Below are positions 1 through 7,690 of a stretch of DNA of 18,661 nt, one piece after another. Origin of the DNA: Lysobacterales bacterium (GTDB lineage: Bacteria; Pseudomonadota; Gammaproteobacteria; Xanthomonadales; SZUA-36); the NCBI GenBank assembly GCA_026193295.1, contig JAPHSB010000071.1, positions 1-18,661 of the forward strand, read 5' to 3'. The position numbers and the translations under genes were made by a program. The notes beneath the pieces were generated by a model that was not told where the DNA came from, made no database searches, and saw nothing but the letters and a program-made list of their open reading frames with translations. Every line of letters begins with the position of its first letter. Position 1 is the first letter of the stretch.

Positions 1-993
1 GGTCATATAGCCCAATTGTGAGAGCGTCGAATAGGCGATGACACTATTTATGTCGTTTTGCACGATACCAATAACTCCAATCGTAAATGCGGTCACGGCA
101 CCGATCAGCATGACGAAGCTCAGGGCCGCATCGCTGAGTTCGAACAGCGGCGACATGCGGGCTACCATGAAAATACCCGCAGTCACCATGGTGGCGGCGT
201 GGATCAGGGCGGAGATGGGCGTCGGGCCCTCCATCGAGTCGGGTAGCCACACATGCAGCGGCGCCTGCGCCGACTTGCCCATGGCGCCGATGAACAGACA
301 GACGCAGATCACGGTAATCCATTGCCACTCGAATCCGGGGATGATGGTGACCGTGCGGCCGGCGATACCATTGGCGCGGGCGAAGGTTTCGGCATAATCG
401 AGCGTGCCGAAACAGTAGAGCACGGCCGCGATGCCGAGCAGGAAGCCGAAGTCACCCACCCGGTTGACCAGGAATGCCTTCAACCCCGCATAGACCGCCG
501 AATCCCGTTTGAACCAGAACCCGATCAGCAGGTACGAGACAAGGCCGACGGCTTCCCAGCCGAAGAACAGCTGCAGAAAGTTGTTCGACATAACCAGCAT
601 CAGCATCGAGAACGTGAACAGCGCAATGTAGCTGAAAAACCGCTGGTAACCCGGGTCGTCCGCCATGTAGCCGATGGTGTAGATGTGCACCATGAACGAC
701 ACGAAGCTCACCACGGTCATCATCAGGACCGTCAGGTGGTCGATCAGGAAACCGACTTCGAAGCGGATGCCGTCGGAGATCATCCAGGTGTAAACCGTCA
801 CGTTCTGGATGCCGAGGTTTTCGGCCACCTGCAGATACAGGACATAGGCTGACAGGCCGAAGGAGACCGCCACGCCGAGGATCGTCACCCAGTGGGCGCC
901 TGCCCGGCCAATCGGCTTGCGCAAGAGGCCCGCGACGGCCGCCGCGATCAGCGGCAGCAGTGGAATCAGCACCAAGATCGTTTTCAGAGACAT
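1..993 (-). CDS. nuoL: NADH-quinone oxidoreductase subunit L, 3' part cut by window edge
   Basis: This is the distal proton-pumping, antiporter-like subunit of the complex I membrane arm. The window holds residues 1-331 from the ATG at 993, and the frame is still open at base 1; the family is about 600-650 residues. My translation shows the family landmarks in order: FFGWEAVGLVSYLLIGF with Glu147 (E. coli Glu144), NRVGD with Asp180, GKSAQAPLHVWLPDSMEGPT with Lys240 (E. coli Lys229), ALIHAATMVTAG, and AYSTLSQLGYM at the edge. Several hydrophobic transmembrane segments are present. The start lies 1 base after the nuoK stop, with GAAGGG as ribosome site inside the nuoK end. One oddity: the usual Asp-Ile-Lys-Arg before AYSTLSQLGYM reads Asp-Ile-Asn316-Ser317 here. 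The identification is certain. Confidence 0.97.
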   Translation of the reverse strand, partial: MSLKTILVLIPLLPLIAAAVAGLLRKPIGRAGAHWVTILGVAVSFGLSAYVLYLQVAENLGIQNVTVYTWMISDGIRFEVGFLIDHLTVLMMTVVSFVSFMVHIYTIGYMADDPGYQRFFSYIALFTFSMLMLVMSNNFLQLFFGWEAVGLVSYLLIGFWFKRDSAVYAGLKAFLVNRVGDFGFLLGIAAVLYCFGTLDYAETFARANGIAGRTVTIIPGFEWQWITVICVCLFIGAMGKSAQAPLHVWLPDSMEGPTPISALIHAATMVTAGIFMVARMSPLFELSDAALSFVMLIGAVTAFTIGVIGIVQNDINSVIAYSTLSQLGYMT

Positions 994-994
994 A

Positions 995-1300
995 TCAGCC
1001 CTTCAGCTCGTCCAGGTCGGCCACGTTGATGGTCTGGCGATTGCGGAACAACACCACCAGGATCGCGAGGCCGATCGCCGCCTCCGCAGCGGCAACGGTC
1101 AGAATGAAAAACACGAAAACCTGGCCGTCGTAATTGCCGAGAAAGCGCGAGAAGGCCACGAAATTCATGTTCACCGCCAGCAGCATCAATTCGATGCACA
1201 TCAGCAGGATGATTACGTTCTTCCGGTTCAGGAAAATGCCGGCCACGCCGAGCACGAACAGCAACGCGCCGAGCGTGAGGAAATGTGCGAGTGTCAGCAT
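995..1300 (-). CDS. nuoK: NADH-quinone oxidoreductase subunit K
   Basis: This small antiporter-like subunit of the complex I membrane arm has 101 residues, the usual length, and three transmembrane helices. It is the bacterial counterpart of ND4L. The two membrane glutamates needed for proton transfer are present: Glu37 in CIELMLLAVN and Glu73 in AAAEAAIGLAILV (E. coli Glu36 and Glu72). The conserved FLNRKN loop lies between helices 1 and 2. The ATG at 1300 is preceded by a clear GAGGAG ribosome site. It lies 10 bases after nuoJ and 1 base before nuoL, as expected within one operon. Confidence 0.98.
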   Translation of the reverse strand: MLTLAHFLTLGALLFVLGVAGIFLNRKNVIILLMCIELMLLAVNMNFVAFSRFLGNYDGQVFVFFILTVAAAEAAIGLAILVVLFRNRQTINVADLDELKG

Positions 1301-1310
1301 GATCGTCTCC

Positions 1311-1925
1311 TCAGCGCCCTTGCCGGGGCTCGGGGTCCATCTTCACCAGGCGGACGCGCTCATCGCGCTGCACCCGGACCTGGGCGGCCGGATTCTGCCG
1401 GCGGGTCCCCGTGCGCTGCCTGAGCGTCAACGCCACTGCGGCGATGATAGCGACCAGCAGCACCACGCCGGCGACCTCGAAAGCCAGCAGGTATTCGGTG
1501 AACAGCAGTTCACCCACAGCCTTGGTGTTGCTGTAGCCGGCCGGGTTCGGCGCCGGCAGCGGGAAGCCGCTGGCATCGAAACGGCCGCGCGCCCACACGA
1601 CCAGCAGCAATTCCGCGACCATCAACAGGGCCACGACCACGCCGGCCGGCAGGTAGCGCATGAAACCCTCCCGCAGCGGCTCCACGTTGATATCCAGCAT
1701 CATGATGACGAACAGGAACAACACGAGCACCGCTCCGACATAGACCAGGACCAGGATGATGGCCAGGAATTCTACTTCCAGCAGCATCCAGATCCCCGCC
1801 GCGCTGAAAAACGCGAGTACCAGGCTCAGGGCGGCGAATACGGGGTTGCGCACCGTGATGACCATCACTGCCGCCCCCAGCATGACCAGGGAGAAGGCGT
1901 AAAACACTATTTCATAGATCGGCAT
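1311..1925 (-). CDS. nuoJ: NADH-quinone oxidoreductase subunit J
   Basis: This membrane-arm subunit corresponds to mitochondrial ND6. It links the quinone-binding end (NuoH) to the antiporter-like subunits. It has 204 residues with about five transmembrane segments. The third carries the conserved LVYVGAVLVLFLFVIMML stretch, the flexible helix implicated in coupling. The last roughly 35 residues are soluble and rich in arginine. The ATG at 1925 lies 14 bases after the nuoI stop, with CGGAG as a ribosome site. There are no anomalies in the core. Confidence 0.97.
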   Translation of the reverse strand: MPIYEIVFYAFSLVMLGAAVMVITVRNPVFAALSLVLAFFSAAGIWMLLEVEFLAIILVLVYVGAVLVLFLFVIMMLDINVEPLREGFMRYLPAGVVVALLMVAELLLVVWARGRFDASGFPLPAPNPAGYSNTKAVGELLFTEYLLAFEVAGVVLLVAIIAAVALTLRQRTGTRRQNPAAQVRVQRDERVRLVKMDPEPRQGR

Positions 1926-1939
1926 GGCTCGGGCTCCGC

Positions 1940-2428
1940 TCAGCGATACGCTGCGTCCTGTCTGCGGTTGGCGGCGATGCTCTCTTCGAAGCGGTCACCG
2001 ACGGCCAGCAGTTTTTCCTTGTTCATGATGTGTTCGCCACGGTTTTCGAAATGGAATTCGTGGATGTCCGTCTCGACGATCGAATCGACCGGGCACGATT
2101 CCTCGCAAAACCCGCAGTAAATGCACTTGAACAGGTCGATCTCGTAGCGCGTCGTGCGCCGCGTGCCGTCCTCGCGCTGCGCAGAGTCGATGGTGATTGC
2201 CAGCGCCGGGCAGACCGCCTCGCAAAGCTTGCAGGCGATGCAGCGCTCCTCGCCGTTCGGATAGCGGCGCAGGGCGTGCAGTCCGCGGAAGCGGTTCGAC
2301 TTCGGAGTTTTCTCTTCCGGATAGTTGATGGTGAACTTCGGCTGGAAGAAATAGTGCAGCGTGACGCCGGCTCCCTTCGCCAGCTCCAGCAACATGAGGC
2401 TCTTCAGGTAACGGGTGATGGCATTCAT
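1940..2428 (-). CDS. nuoI: NADH-quinone oxidoreductase subunit I (two 4Fe-4S clusters)
   Basis: This ferredoxin-like subunit of the complex I connecting arm carries clusters N6a and N6b and passes electrons towards N2 in NuoB. Two complete CxxCxxCxxxCP motifs are visible: CIACKLCEAVCP and CIYCGFCEESCP. The start is debatable. A GTG at 2434 would give a 4-base overlap with nuoH, but the AGGGGA ribosome site is only 2 bases from that GTG. The same site is 8 bases from the ATG at 2428. The protein from 2428 begins MNAITRYLKSL and has 162 residues, the common length in related proteobacteria. I therefore prefer 2428 (164 residues if GTG is used). Confidence 0.97.
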   Translation of the reverse strand: MNAITRYLKSLMLLELAKGAGVTLHYFFQPKFTINYPEEKTPKSNRFRGLHALRRYPNGEERCIACKLCEAVCPALAITIDSAQREDGTRRTTRYEIDLFKCIYCGFCEESCPVDSIVETDIHEFHFENRGEHIMNKEKLLAVGDRFEESIAANRRQDAAYR

Positions 2429-2430
2429 GC

Positions 2431-3468
2431 TCACATTCCCCTGTCGATCAGGCCAAACACCGAGATCACGGCAGCGACCATGACCCAGACGATCGTGATC
2501 GGCACGAAGACCTTCCAGCCCAGCCGCATGATCTGGTCATAGCGATAACGCGGAAACGTCGCACGCCACCACAGGAACAGGTACATGAAGAACACCGTCT
2601 TGGCCAGGAACCAGAAAATGCTGCCCGCACCCAGGAAAGTGTCGCCGATGACCGGAATGCCTTCGAACGGAGACAGCCATCCGCCGGCGAACATGACCGC
2701 GGTCAGTGCCGAGATCAGGATCATGTTGGCGTACTCGGCAAGGAAGAACATGGCGAAGCCCGCGCCTGCATACTCCACGTGGAAGCCGGCCACGATCTCC
2801 GACTCGCCTTCGGCGACGTCGAACGGGGCGCGGTTGGTCTCGGCCACACCGGAAATGACGTAGATGACGAAGAGGGGCAGCAACGGCAGCCAGAACCAGT
2901 CGAACACGCCGCCCTGCTGGGCCAGCACGATCTCCTTCAGGTTCAGGGTGCCGGCCAGGATCAGTACGCCGATCAGGGCAAAACCCATGGCGACCTCGTA
3001 GGACACCATCTGTGCCGATGACCGCAGAGCGCCCAAAAACGCGTATTTCGAATTCGACGCCCAGCCGGCGATGATCAGTCCGTAGACGCCCAGCGAGGAC
3101 ATAGCCAGGATGTAAATCAACCCCGCGTCGATGTCCGCAATGACGGCCCAGTCGTCGAACGGCACCACCGCCCAGGCCGCGAAGGCCGGCGCCAGCGACA
3201 GGATGGGCGCCAGCAGGAACAGGAACTTGTTGGCGTTCTCGGGCAGGACGATCTCTTTCAGCAACAGTTTGAACACGTCGGCAAACGGCTGAAACAGGCC
3301 GAGCGGGCCGATCCGGTTGGGCCCGCGGCGTATCTGCATGTAACCGATGACCTTGCGTTCCATGTAGGTGTAATAGGCTACGGCCAGGATCAACGGCACC
3401 ACGACGGCCAGGATCTTGGCCAGCAGAAAGGCCATGTACAAGGCCTGGTCCAGGAAGGAATCAGACAT
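2431..3468 (-). CDS. nuoH: NADH-quinone oxidoreductase subunit H
   Basis: This is the membrane subunit (ND1 counterpart) that forms the entrance of the quinone chamber and the start of the proton pathway. It has 345 residues and about eight transmembrane helices. The family signatures are clear: MERKVIGYMQIRRGPNRIGP near residues 36-55, LFQPFADVFKLLLKE next to it, and PFDVAEGESEIVAGFHVEYAG at about 215-235. The ATG at 3468 overlaps the nuoG stop by one base (TGATG), with a strong GGGAGG ribosome site about 7 bases upstream, which suggests translational coupling to nuoG. Confidence 0.98.
   Translation of the reverse strand: MSDSFLDQALYMAFLLAKILAVVVPLILAVAYYTYMERKVIGYMQIRRGPNRIGPLGLFQPFADVFKLLLKEIVLPENANKFLFLLAPILSLAPAFAAWAVVPFDDWAVIADIDAGLIYILAMSSLGVYGLIIAGWASNSKYAFLGALRSSAQMVSYEVAMGFALIGVLILAGTLNLKEIVLAQQGGVFDWFWLPLLPLFVIYVISGVAETNRAPFDVAEGESEIVAGFHVEYAGAGFAMFFLAEYANMILISALTAVMFAGGWLSPFEGIPVIGDTFLGAGSIFWFLAKTVFFMYLFLWWRATFPRYRYDQIMRLGWKVFVPITIVWVMVAAVISVFGLIDRGM
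2437..2442 (-). promoter_or_regulatory. Ribosome binding site of nuoI
   Basis: On the minus strand this reads AGGGGA. It lies 8 bases before the ATG at 2428 and only 2 bases before the overlapping GTG at 2434, so it favours the ATG as the true nuoI start. Confidence 0.55.
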
Positions 3469-5873
3469 CAGGCCACCTCCCCGGTCGCCGGTTCAATGGC
3501 AATCGGCGCTACCGCCGGTCCGAGCCCGCGCGTGGCGCAGGTTGCGCTGCGCAACCAGGCTCCGCCCAGCGGGACGCGATCATCCACAGTGACCGCCAGC
3601 TCGGCTTGTTGCTCGCCCTGGCGCACCCGGACGGCGACGCCGTCGGAAACGCCGAGGCGCTGCGCATCCGCCGGGTTCAGCCCGACAAAGCCGCTGCGGG
3701 CCTGCTCGGTCTCCTGCAGTGGCGCCGAACGCCGGCACAGCGCATCCACCGAGTACATGGCGACTTCGCCGATGCGGTGCAGACCGGCTTGCTCGGCCGG
3801 TTCCCCGAGGTCGCAGGCGGAAGATGTGACTTCCCCAACTTCAAGCGCCCGGTTCAGGTCGGCCCGCACCTCGGCCAGGCTGACCTGCCCGAAACCCTGC
3901 AGGCCCAGTTCATGGCCCAGCCTGCGGAGTATCTTCCAGCCGGAGCGCGCATCGCCCTGCGCCTTACCGGCGCCGGCAAAAGCCTGGGTCTTGCCGTCCA
4001 GGTTGACCAGGCTGCCCTCGGCTTCGGCATGGGGCGCCAGCGGCAGGATCAGGTCGGCGACCTGGCGCAGGCTGTCGGTGGCGAACGTCGCCACCGCAAT
4101 TACTTTTTCGGCATCCGCAAGGACCTGCATGGCCCGGGTGGGATGGTCGCAGTCATAGTCGGGTTCGATGCCCCAGAGCAGGTACGTTTGGTGCGCGTTG
4201 TCCAGCATCTGCCCGGCATTGCTGCCAACTGCTCCCAGAGCCTGCCCGCCCGGTCCGCGATGCGGCACCGCGCCGGCCAGCCAGGCGCCGGTCGCATTGC
4301 CGCCATGCGCCAGGAGATTCAAGGCATTGCCCGTGGCATCGGCAATGTACGCCGCCAGCGTGCGCAGCCAGGCGGCGTCCGGGTGCGCCATGGCGAAATG
4401 GCCCAGCAGGCACACGCCCTTGCCGGAAGCACTCAAGCGCTCGGCCAACTGCTGCTGCCGTTCACCGATTTCGGCGCCGTCCAGCGCGATGCGCAGGACA
4501 GCCGGAGCCGCCCTGCCGGTCGCTTTTTCCACTGCCGCGGCCAGCGCGGCCAGTTCATTCACCATGTACTGCGGTGCAACGATGGCATCCAGGCTGGTGT
4601 CGAAGGTGAAGGGCCAGTCCAGTGGATTGATGGCCGTGACCGCGGCGCCCTTGCGCCAGGCCTGGCGAACGCGGTGGCCGACGAGGGGCGCTTCCTGGCG
4701 CGGATTGCAGCCGATCAACAGGATGGCGTCGCAGCCGTCGAGCTCCGCCAGGGGCAGGGCAAAGGCCGGCGACAAAGGCCGCGCCGGATCGTCGGAGAAG
4801 TCCCGCTCGCGCAGGCGATGATCGATATTGTTGCTGCCCAGCTGGCGCATCAGCGATTGAGCCAGGAAGTATTCCTCGGTGGCCGCGGATGGCGACATCA
4901 GCGCCGCCAGCTGCCGTGAATCCTGCCGCTCCGCACCCGCGCGCAGCGCGGCCGCGGCGGCCGCGATCGCCTCATCCCAGGAGATGTCTTTCCAGTGACC
5001 GTCTTCCTTGATCTGCGGACGCAGCACCCGGTCGTCGGCATACAGTCCGAAATGGCCGTAGCGATCCCGGTCGGTCAGCCAGGACTCGTTAATTGCCTCG
5101 TTTTCGCGGGGCACACAGCGTAATACCCGTCCGTTGCGGACGTGGTAGTGCAGGTTGGAGCCCACTCCATCGTGGGCGGCAATCGACGGCCGCGCCACCA
5201 GCTCCCAGGCCCGCGCGGAAAACCGGAAGGGCTTGTTGGTCAGTGCGCCGACCGGGCACAGGTCGATGATGTTGCCGGACAATTCGGAGTCGATGCTGTT
5301 CTCGACACAGGTGCCGATCTCCAGGCGATCGCCACGGCCCGAGCCGCCCATTTCGCTGGTACCGGCGATTTCCTCGAGGAAGCGCACACAACGCGTGCAG
5401 TGGATGCAGCGGGTCATCTCGGTCTGCACCAGCGGACCTACGTTCTTGTCCTTGACCACCCGCTTGCGCTCGGTAAAACGGGACACGGAACGGCCATAGC
5501 CCATGGCCAGGTCCTGCAGTTCGCATTCACCGCCCTGGTCGCAAATCGGGCAGTCCAGCGGGTGATTGATGAGCAGGAACTCCATCACACCATGCTGGGC
5601 GTCCATGGCTCGCCGCGAGCCCGTGTAAATCTTCATGCCCTCCATGACCGGCGTCGCGCAGGCCGGGACGGGCTTGGGCATCTTCTCGACGTCCACCAGG
5701 CACATGCGGCAGTTGGCCGCGATGCTGAGTTTCGGGTGATAGCAGAAACGTGGAATCTCGATGCCGGCCTTGTCGGTCGACTCGATGATCATCGAGCCCT
5801 TGGGAGCCTGCATGGCCTTGCCGTCGACCTCGATGTTGACCATCTCCAGGGGGCGTTCCATCTCAGCGCTCAT
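3468..5873 (-). CDS. nuoG: NADH-quinone oxidoreductase subunit G
   Basis: This is the largest peripheral-arm subunit, carrying electrons from NuoF towards NuoI; it has 801 residues. Ligands seen are Cys44, Cys55, Cys58 and Cys72 for the 2Fe-2S cluster N1b; His104, Cys108, Cys111 and Cys117 for N5; and Cys156, Cys159, Cys162 and Cys206 for N4. A molybdopterin-oxidoreductase-like domain follows. It is catalytically inactive in this family. The four cysteines that hold the extra N7 cluster in E. coli are Ala232, Asp235, Ser239 and Thr267 here, so N7 is absent. The ATG at 5873 overlaps the nuoF stop in ATGA. A later in-frame Met (residue 5 or 11) could also serve, but the 4-base overlap favours 5873. 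Confidence 0.98.
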   Translation of the reverse strand: MSAEMERPLEMVNIEVDGKAMQAPKGSMIIESTDKAGIEIPRFCYHPKLSIAANCRMCLVDVEKMPKPVPACATPVMEGMKIYTGSRRAMDAQHGVMEFLLINHPLDCPICDQGGECELQDLAMGYGRSVSRFTERKRVVKDKNVGPLVQTEMTRCIHCTRCVRFLEEIAGTSEMGGSGRGDRLEIGTCVENSIDSELSGNIIDLCPVGALTNKPFRFSARAWELVARPSIAAHDGVGSNLHYHVRNGRVLRCVPRENEAINESWLTDRDRYGHFGLYADDRVLRPQIKEDGHWKDISWDEAIAAAAAALRAGAERQDSRQLAALMSPSAATEEYFLAQSLMRQLGSNNIDHRLRERDFSDDPARPLSPAFALPLAELDGCDAILLIGCNPRQEAPLVGHRVRQAWRKGAAVTAINPLDWPFTFDTSLDAIVAPQYMVNELAALAAAVEKATGRAAPAVLRIALDGAEIGERQQQLAERLSASGKGVCLLGHFAMAHPDAAWLRTLAAYIADATGNALNLLAHGGNATGAWLAGAVPHRGPGGQALGAVGSNAGQMLDNAHQTYLLWGIEPDYDCDHPTRAMQVLADAEKVIAVATFATDSLRQVADLILPLAPHAEAEGSLVNLDGKTQAFAGAGKAQGDARSGWKILRRLGHELGLQGFGQVSLAEVRADLNRALEVGEVTSSACDLGEPAEQAGLHRIGEVAMYSVDALCRRSAPLQETEQARSGFVGLNPADAQRLGVSDGVAVRVRQGEQQAELAVTVDDRVPLGGAWLRSATCATRGLGPAVAPIAIEPATGEVA

Positions 5874-7165
5874 GCCGCGACCCCATGCTGTGCATCGACT
5901 ATCGAACGGCCGTGTTGCACGTAGTACTCGAACTCGTCCCAGTAATGCCGCAGGAAACCCTGCACCGGCCAGGCAGCCGCCTCGCCGAATGCGCAGATCG
6001 TATGACCCTCGATCTGCCCGGCCGCCGAGCGCAGCAGTTCGAGATCACCCTCCCGGCCATCGCCGGCGACGATGCGCTGCAGCATGCGGTGCATCCAGCC
6101 AGTGCCTTCACGGCAGGGAGTGCACTGACCACAGGATTCCATGTGGTAGAAACGGGCGATCCGTTCGCAGGCCCTGACCATGCAGGTGGTGTCGTCCATA
6201 ACGATCACCGCGCCTGAGCCGAGGCCGGAGCCGGCCTTGCTCAGCGCATCGAAATCCATCGTGCATTCCATGATGATCTCGGCGGGCAACACCGGCATGG
6301 AAGAGCCCCCGGGAATCACGCCCTTGAGCTTGCGCCCCGCGCGCATGCCCCCGGCCATTTCCAGCAAATCCGCAAAGGGGGTGCCCAGCGGCAGCTCGTA
6401 GTTGCCGGGCCGGGCGACGTGACCGGACACGGAAAAACATTTCGGGCCGCCATTATTGGGCTTGCCGATGCGCAGGAACCAGTCGGCGCCGTTGCGCATG
6501 ATGGCCGGCACCGAAGCCAGCGTTTCGGTGTTGTTGACGGTGCTGGGTTGACCATACAGGCCGAAGTTTGCCGGGAACGGCGGCTTGAAGCGCGGCTGGC
6601 CCTTCTTGCCCTCGAGGGACTCCATCAGCGCCGTTTCCTCGCCGCAAATGTAGGCGCCTGCGCCCAGCGCGGTATAGATGTCCATGTCCACCCCGGAGCC
6701 GCGGATGTTCTTGCCGAGCAGACCCGCCGCGTAGGCCTCCCCGAGCGCCTTCTCGAAATGTTCGAACGGCTCGTGGTGAAACTCCCCGCGCAGGTAGTTA
6801 TAGCCCACCGTGGCGCCCATCGCGTAACCGGCAATGGCCATGCCCTCGATGACCGAATGCGGGTTGAAGCGGAGGATGTCGCGATCGTGGCAGGTGCCGG
6901 GTTCGGATTCGTCGGAGTTGCACAGTATGTACTTCTGCATCGGCGCCGAGCGGGGCATGAAGCTCCACTTCAGCCCGGTGGGAAAACCGGCTCCGCCGCG
7001 CCCACGCAACGCCGACGCTTTCACCGCGTCGATGATGTCTTCCTGCGGCGTCTTTTCATCGAGGACTTTCTTCCACGCCTGGTAACCGTCCACGGCAAGG
7101 TAGGTTTCCAGCGACCAGGGGCAGTCGGCATCCAGGGTGGTGAATACGACGTTGTGCTCAGCCAT
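5870..7165 (-). CDS. nuoF: NADH-quinone oxidoreductase subunit F (NADH and FMN binding)
   Basis: This subunit oxidises NADH. It binds NADH, FMN and the 4Fe-4S cluster N3 at the tip of the peripheral arm, and has 431 residues. The glycine-rich NADH site GRGGAGFPTGLKW lies at about 55-67. The FMN-binding region includes GAGAYICGEETALMESLEG at about 168-186. The N3 ligands are Cys345, Cys348, Cys351 (ESCGQCTPCREG) and Cys391 (HTICAFG). The ATG at 7165 follows the nuoE stop by 6 bases, with GGAG as ribosome site inside the nuoE end. It overlaps nuoG by 4 bases. The motifs are complete. Confidence 0.98.
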   Translation of the reverse strand: MAEHNVVFTTLDADCPWSLETYLAVDGYQAWKKVLDEKTPQEDIIDAVKASALRGRGGAGFPTGLKWSFMPRSAPMQKYILCNSDESEPGTCHDRDILRFNPHSVIEGMAIAGYAMGATVGYNYLRGEFHHEPFEHFEKALGEAYAAGLLGKNIRGSGVDMDIYTALGAGAYICGEETALMESLEGKKGQPRFKPPFPANFGLYGQPSTVNNTETLASVPAIMRNGADWFLRIGKPNNGGPKCFSVSGHVARPGNYELPLGTPFADLLEMAGGMRAGRKLKGVIPGGSSMPVLPAEIIMECTMDFDALSKAGSGLGSGAVIVMDDTTCMVRACERIARFYHMESCGQCTPCREGTGWMHRMLQRIVAGDGREGDLELLRSAAGQIEGHTICAFGEAAAWPVQGFLRHYWDEFEYYVQHGRSIVDAQHGVAA

Positions 7166-7171
7166 TCCGCG

Positions 7172-7690
7172 CTACTCCAGACCATCCAGGATGGCGTCCA
7201 CTTTCTCGAGATCGAGGTTCTCGTGATAGTGCCCATCCACCACCATCATCGGCGCCCCGCAGCAACCGGCCAGGCACTCTTCTTCCCGAACCAGGGTAAA
7301 GCGTCCGTCTTCACTGGTGCCGCCCAACTCTACGCCCAGTTTCTTTTCCGCGTGGGCGACGATTTCCTCGGCCCCGTTGAGCCAGCAGGAGATGTTGGTG
7401 CAGATGTTGACCTTGTGCCGGCCGACCGGCTTCGTGAAAAACATCGAGTAAAAGGAAACTACCTCGTGAGCCCATACCGGCGGCAGTTCGAGATAGCCGG
7501 CAACCGCCTCGGTCAGTTCCCGGGTGATCCAGCCGCCGTTTTGCTCCTGGGCCGCGAGCAGGGACTGGATCAGCGCCGAACGCTTCTTGTCCGGCGGGAA
7601 CTTGGAAACCCAGTGGTCGATGGTCTCGCGGGTCTTTTCGCTCAGCATGGCTTCGCCGTCGCTCCTGGCATTGGGGTTGTGCTCGGTCAT
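7172..7690 (-). CDS. nuoE: NADH-quinone oxidoreductase subunit E (2Fe-2S)
   Basis: This thioredoxin-fold subunit carries the 2Fe-2S cluster N1a and pairs with NuoF in the NADH dehydrogenase module. It has 172 residues. The four ligands are Cys97 and Cys102 (ICTNISCWLNGAEEI) and Cys139 and Cys143 (ECLAGCCGAPMMVV). The region before them, PVWAHEVVSFYSMF, matches the conserved helical domain. The ATG at 7690 overlaps the nuoD stop (ATGA) and has a strong GAGGTG ribosome site about 7 bases upstream. It is followed closely by nuoF. Confidence 0.97.
   Translation of the reverse strand: MTEHNPNARSDGEAMLSEKTRETIDHWVSKFPPDKKRSALIQSLLAAQEQNGGWITRELTEAVAGYLELPPVWAHEVVSFYSMFFTKPVGRHKVNICTNISCWLNGAEEIVAHAEKKLGVELGGTSEDGRFTLVREEECLAGCCGAPMMVVDGHYHENLDLEKVDAILDGLE

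Noticed and set aside
3606..4919. 437-codon open frame on the plus strand opposite nuoG
   Set aside because: It is fully antisense to a well-conserved nuoG. The translation is low-complexity and rich in Arg, Gln and Ala, as expected of a shadow frame in GC-rich DNA.
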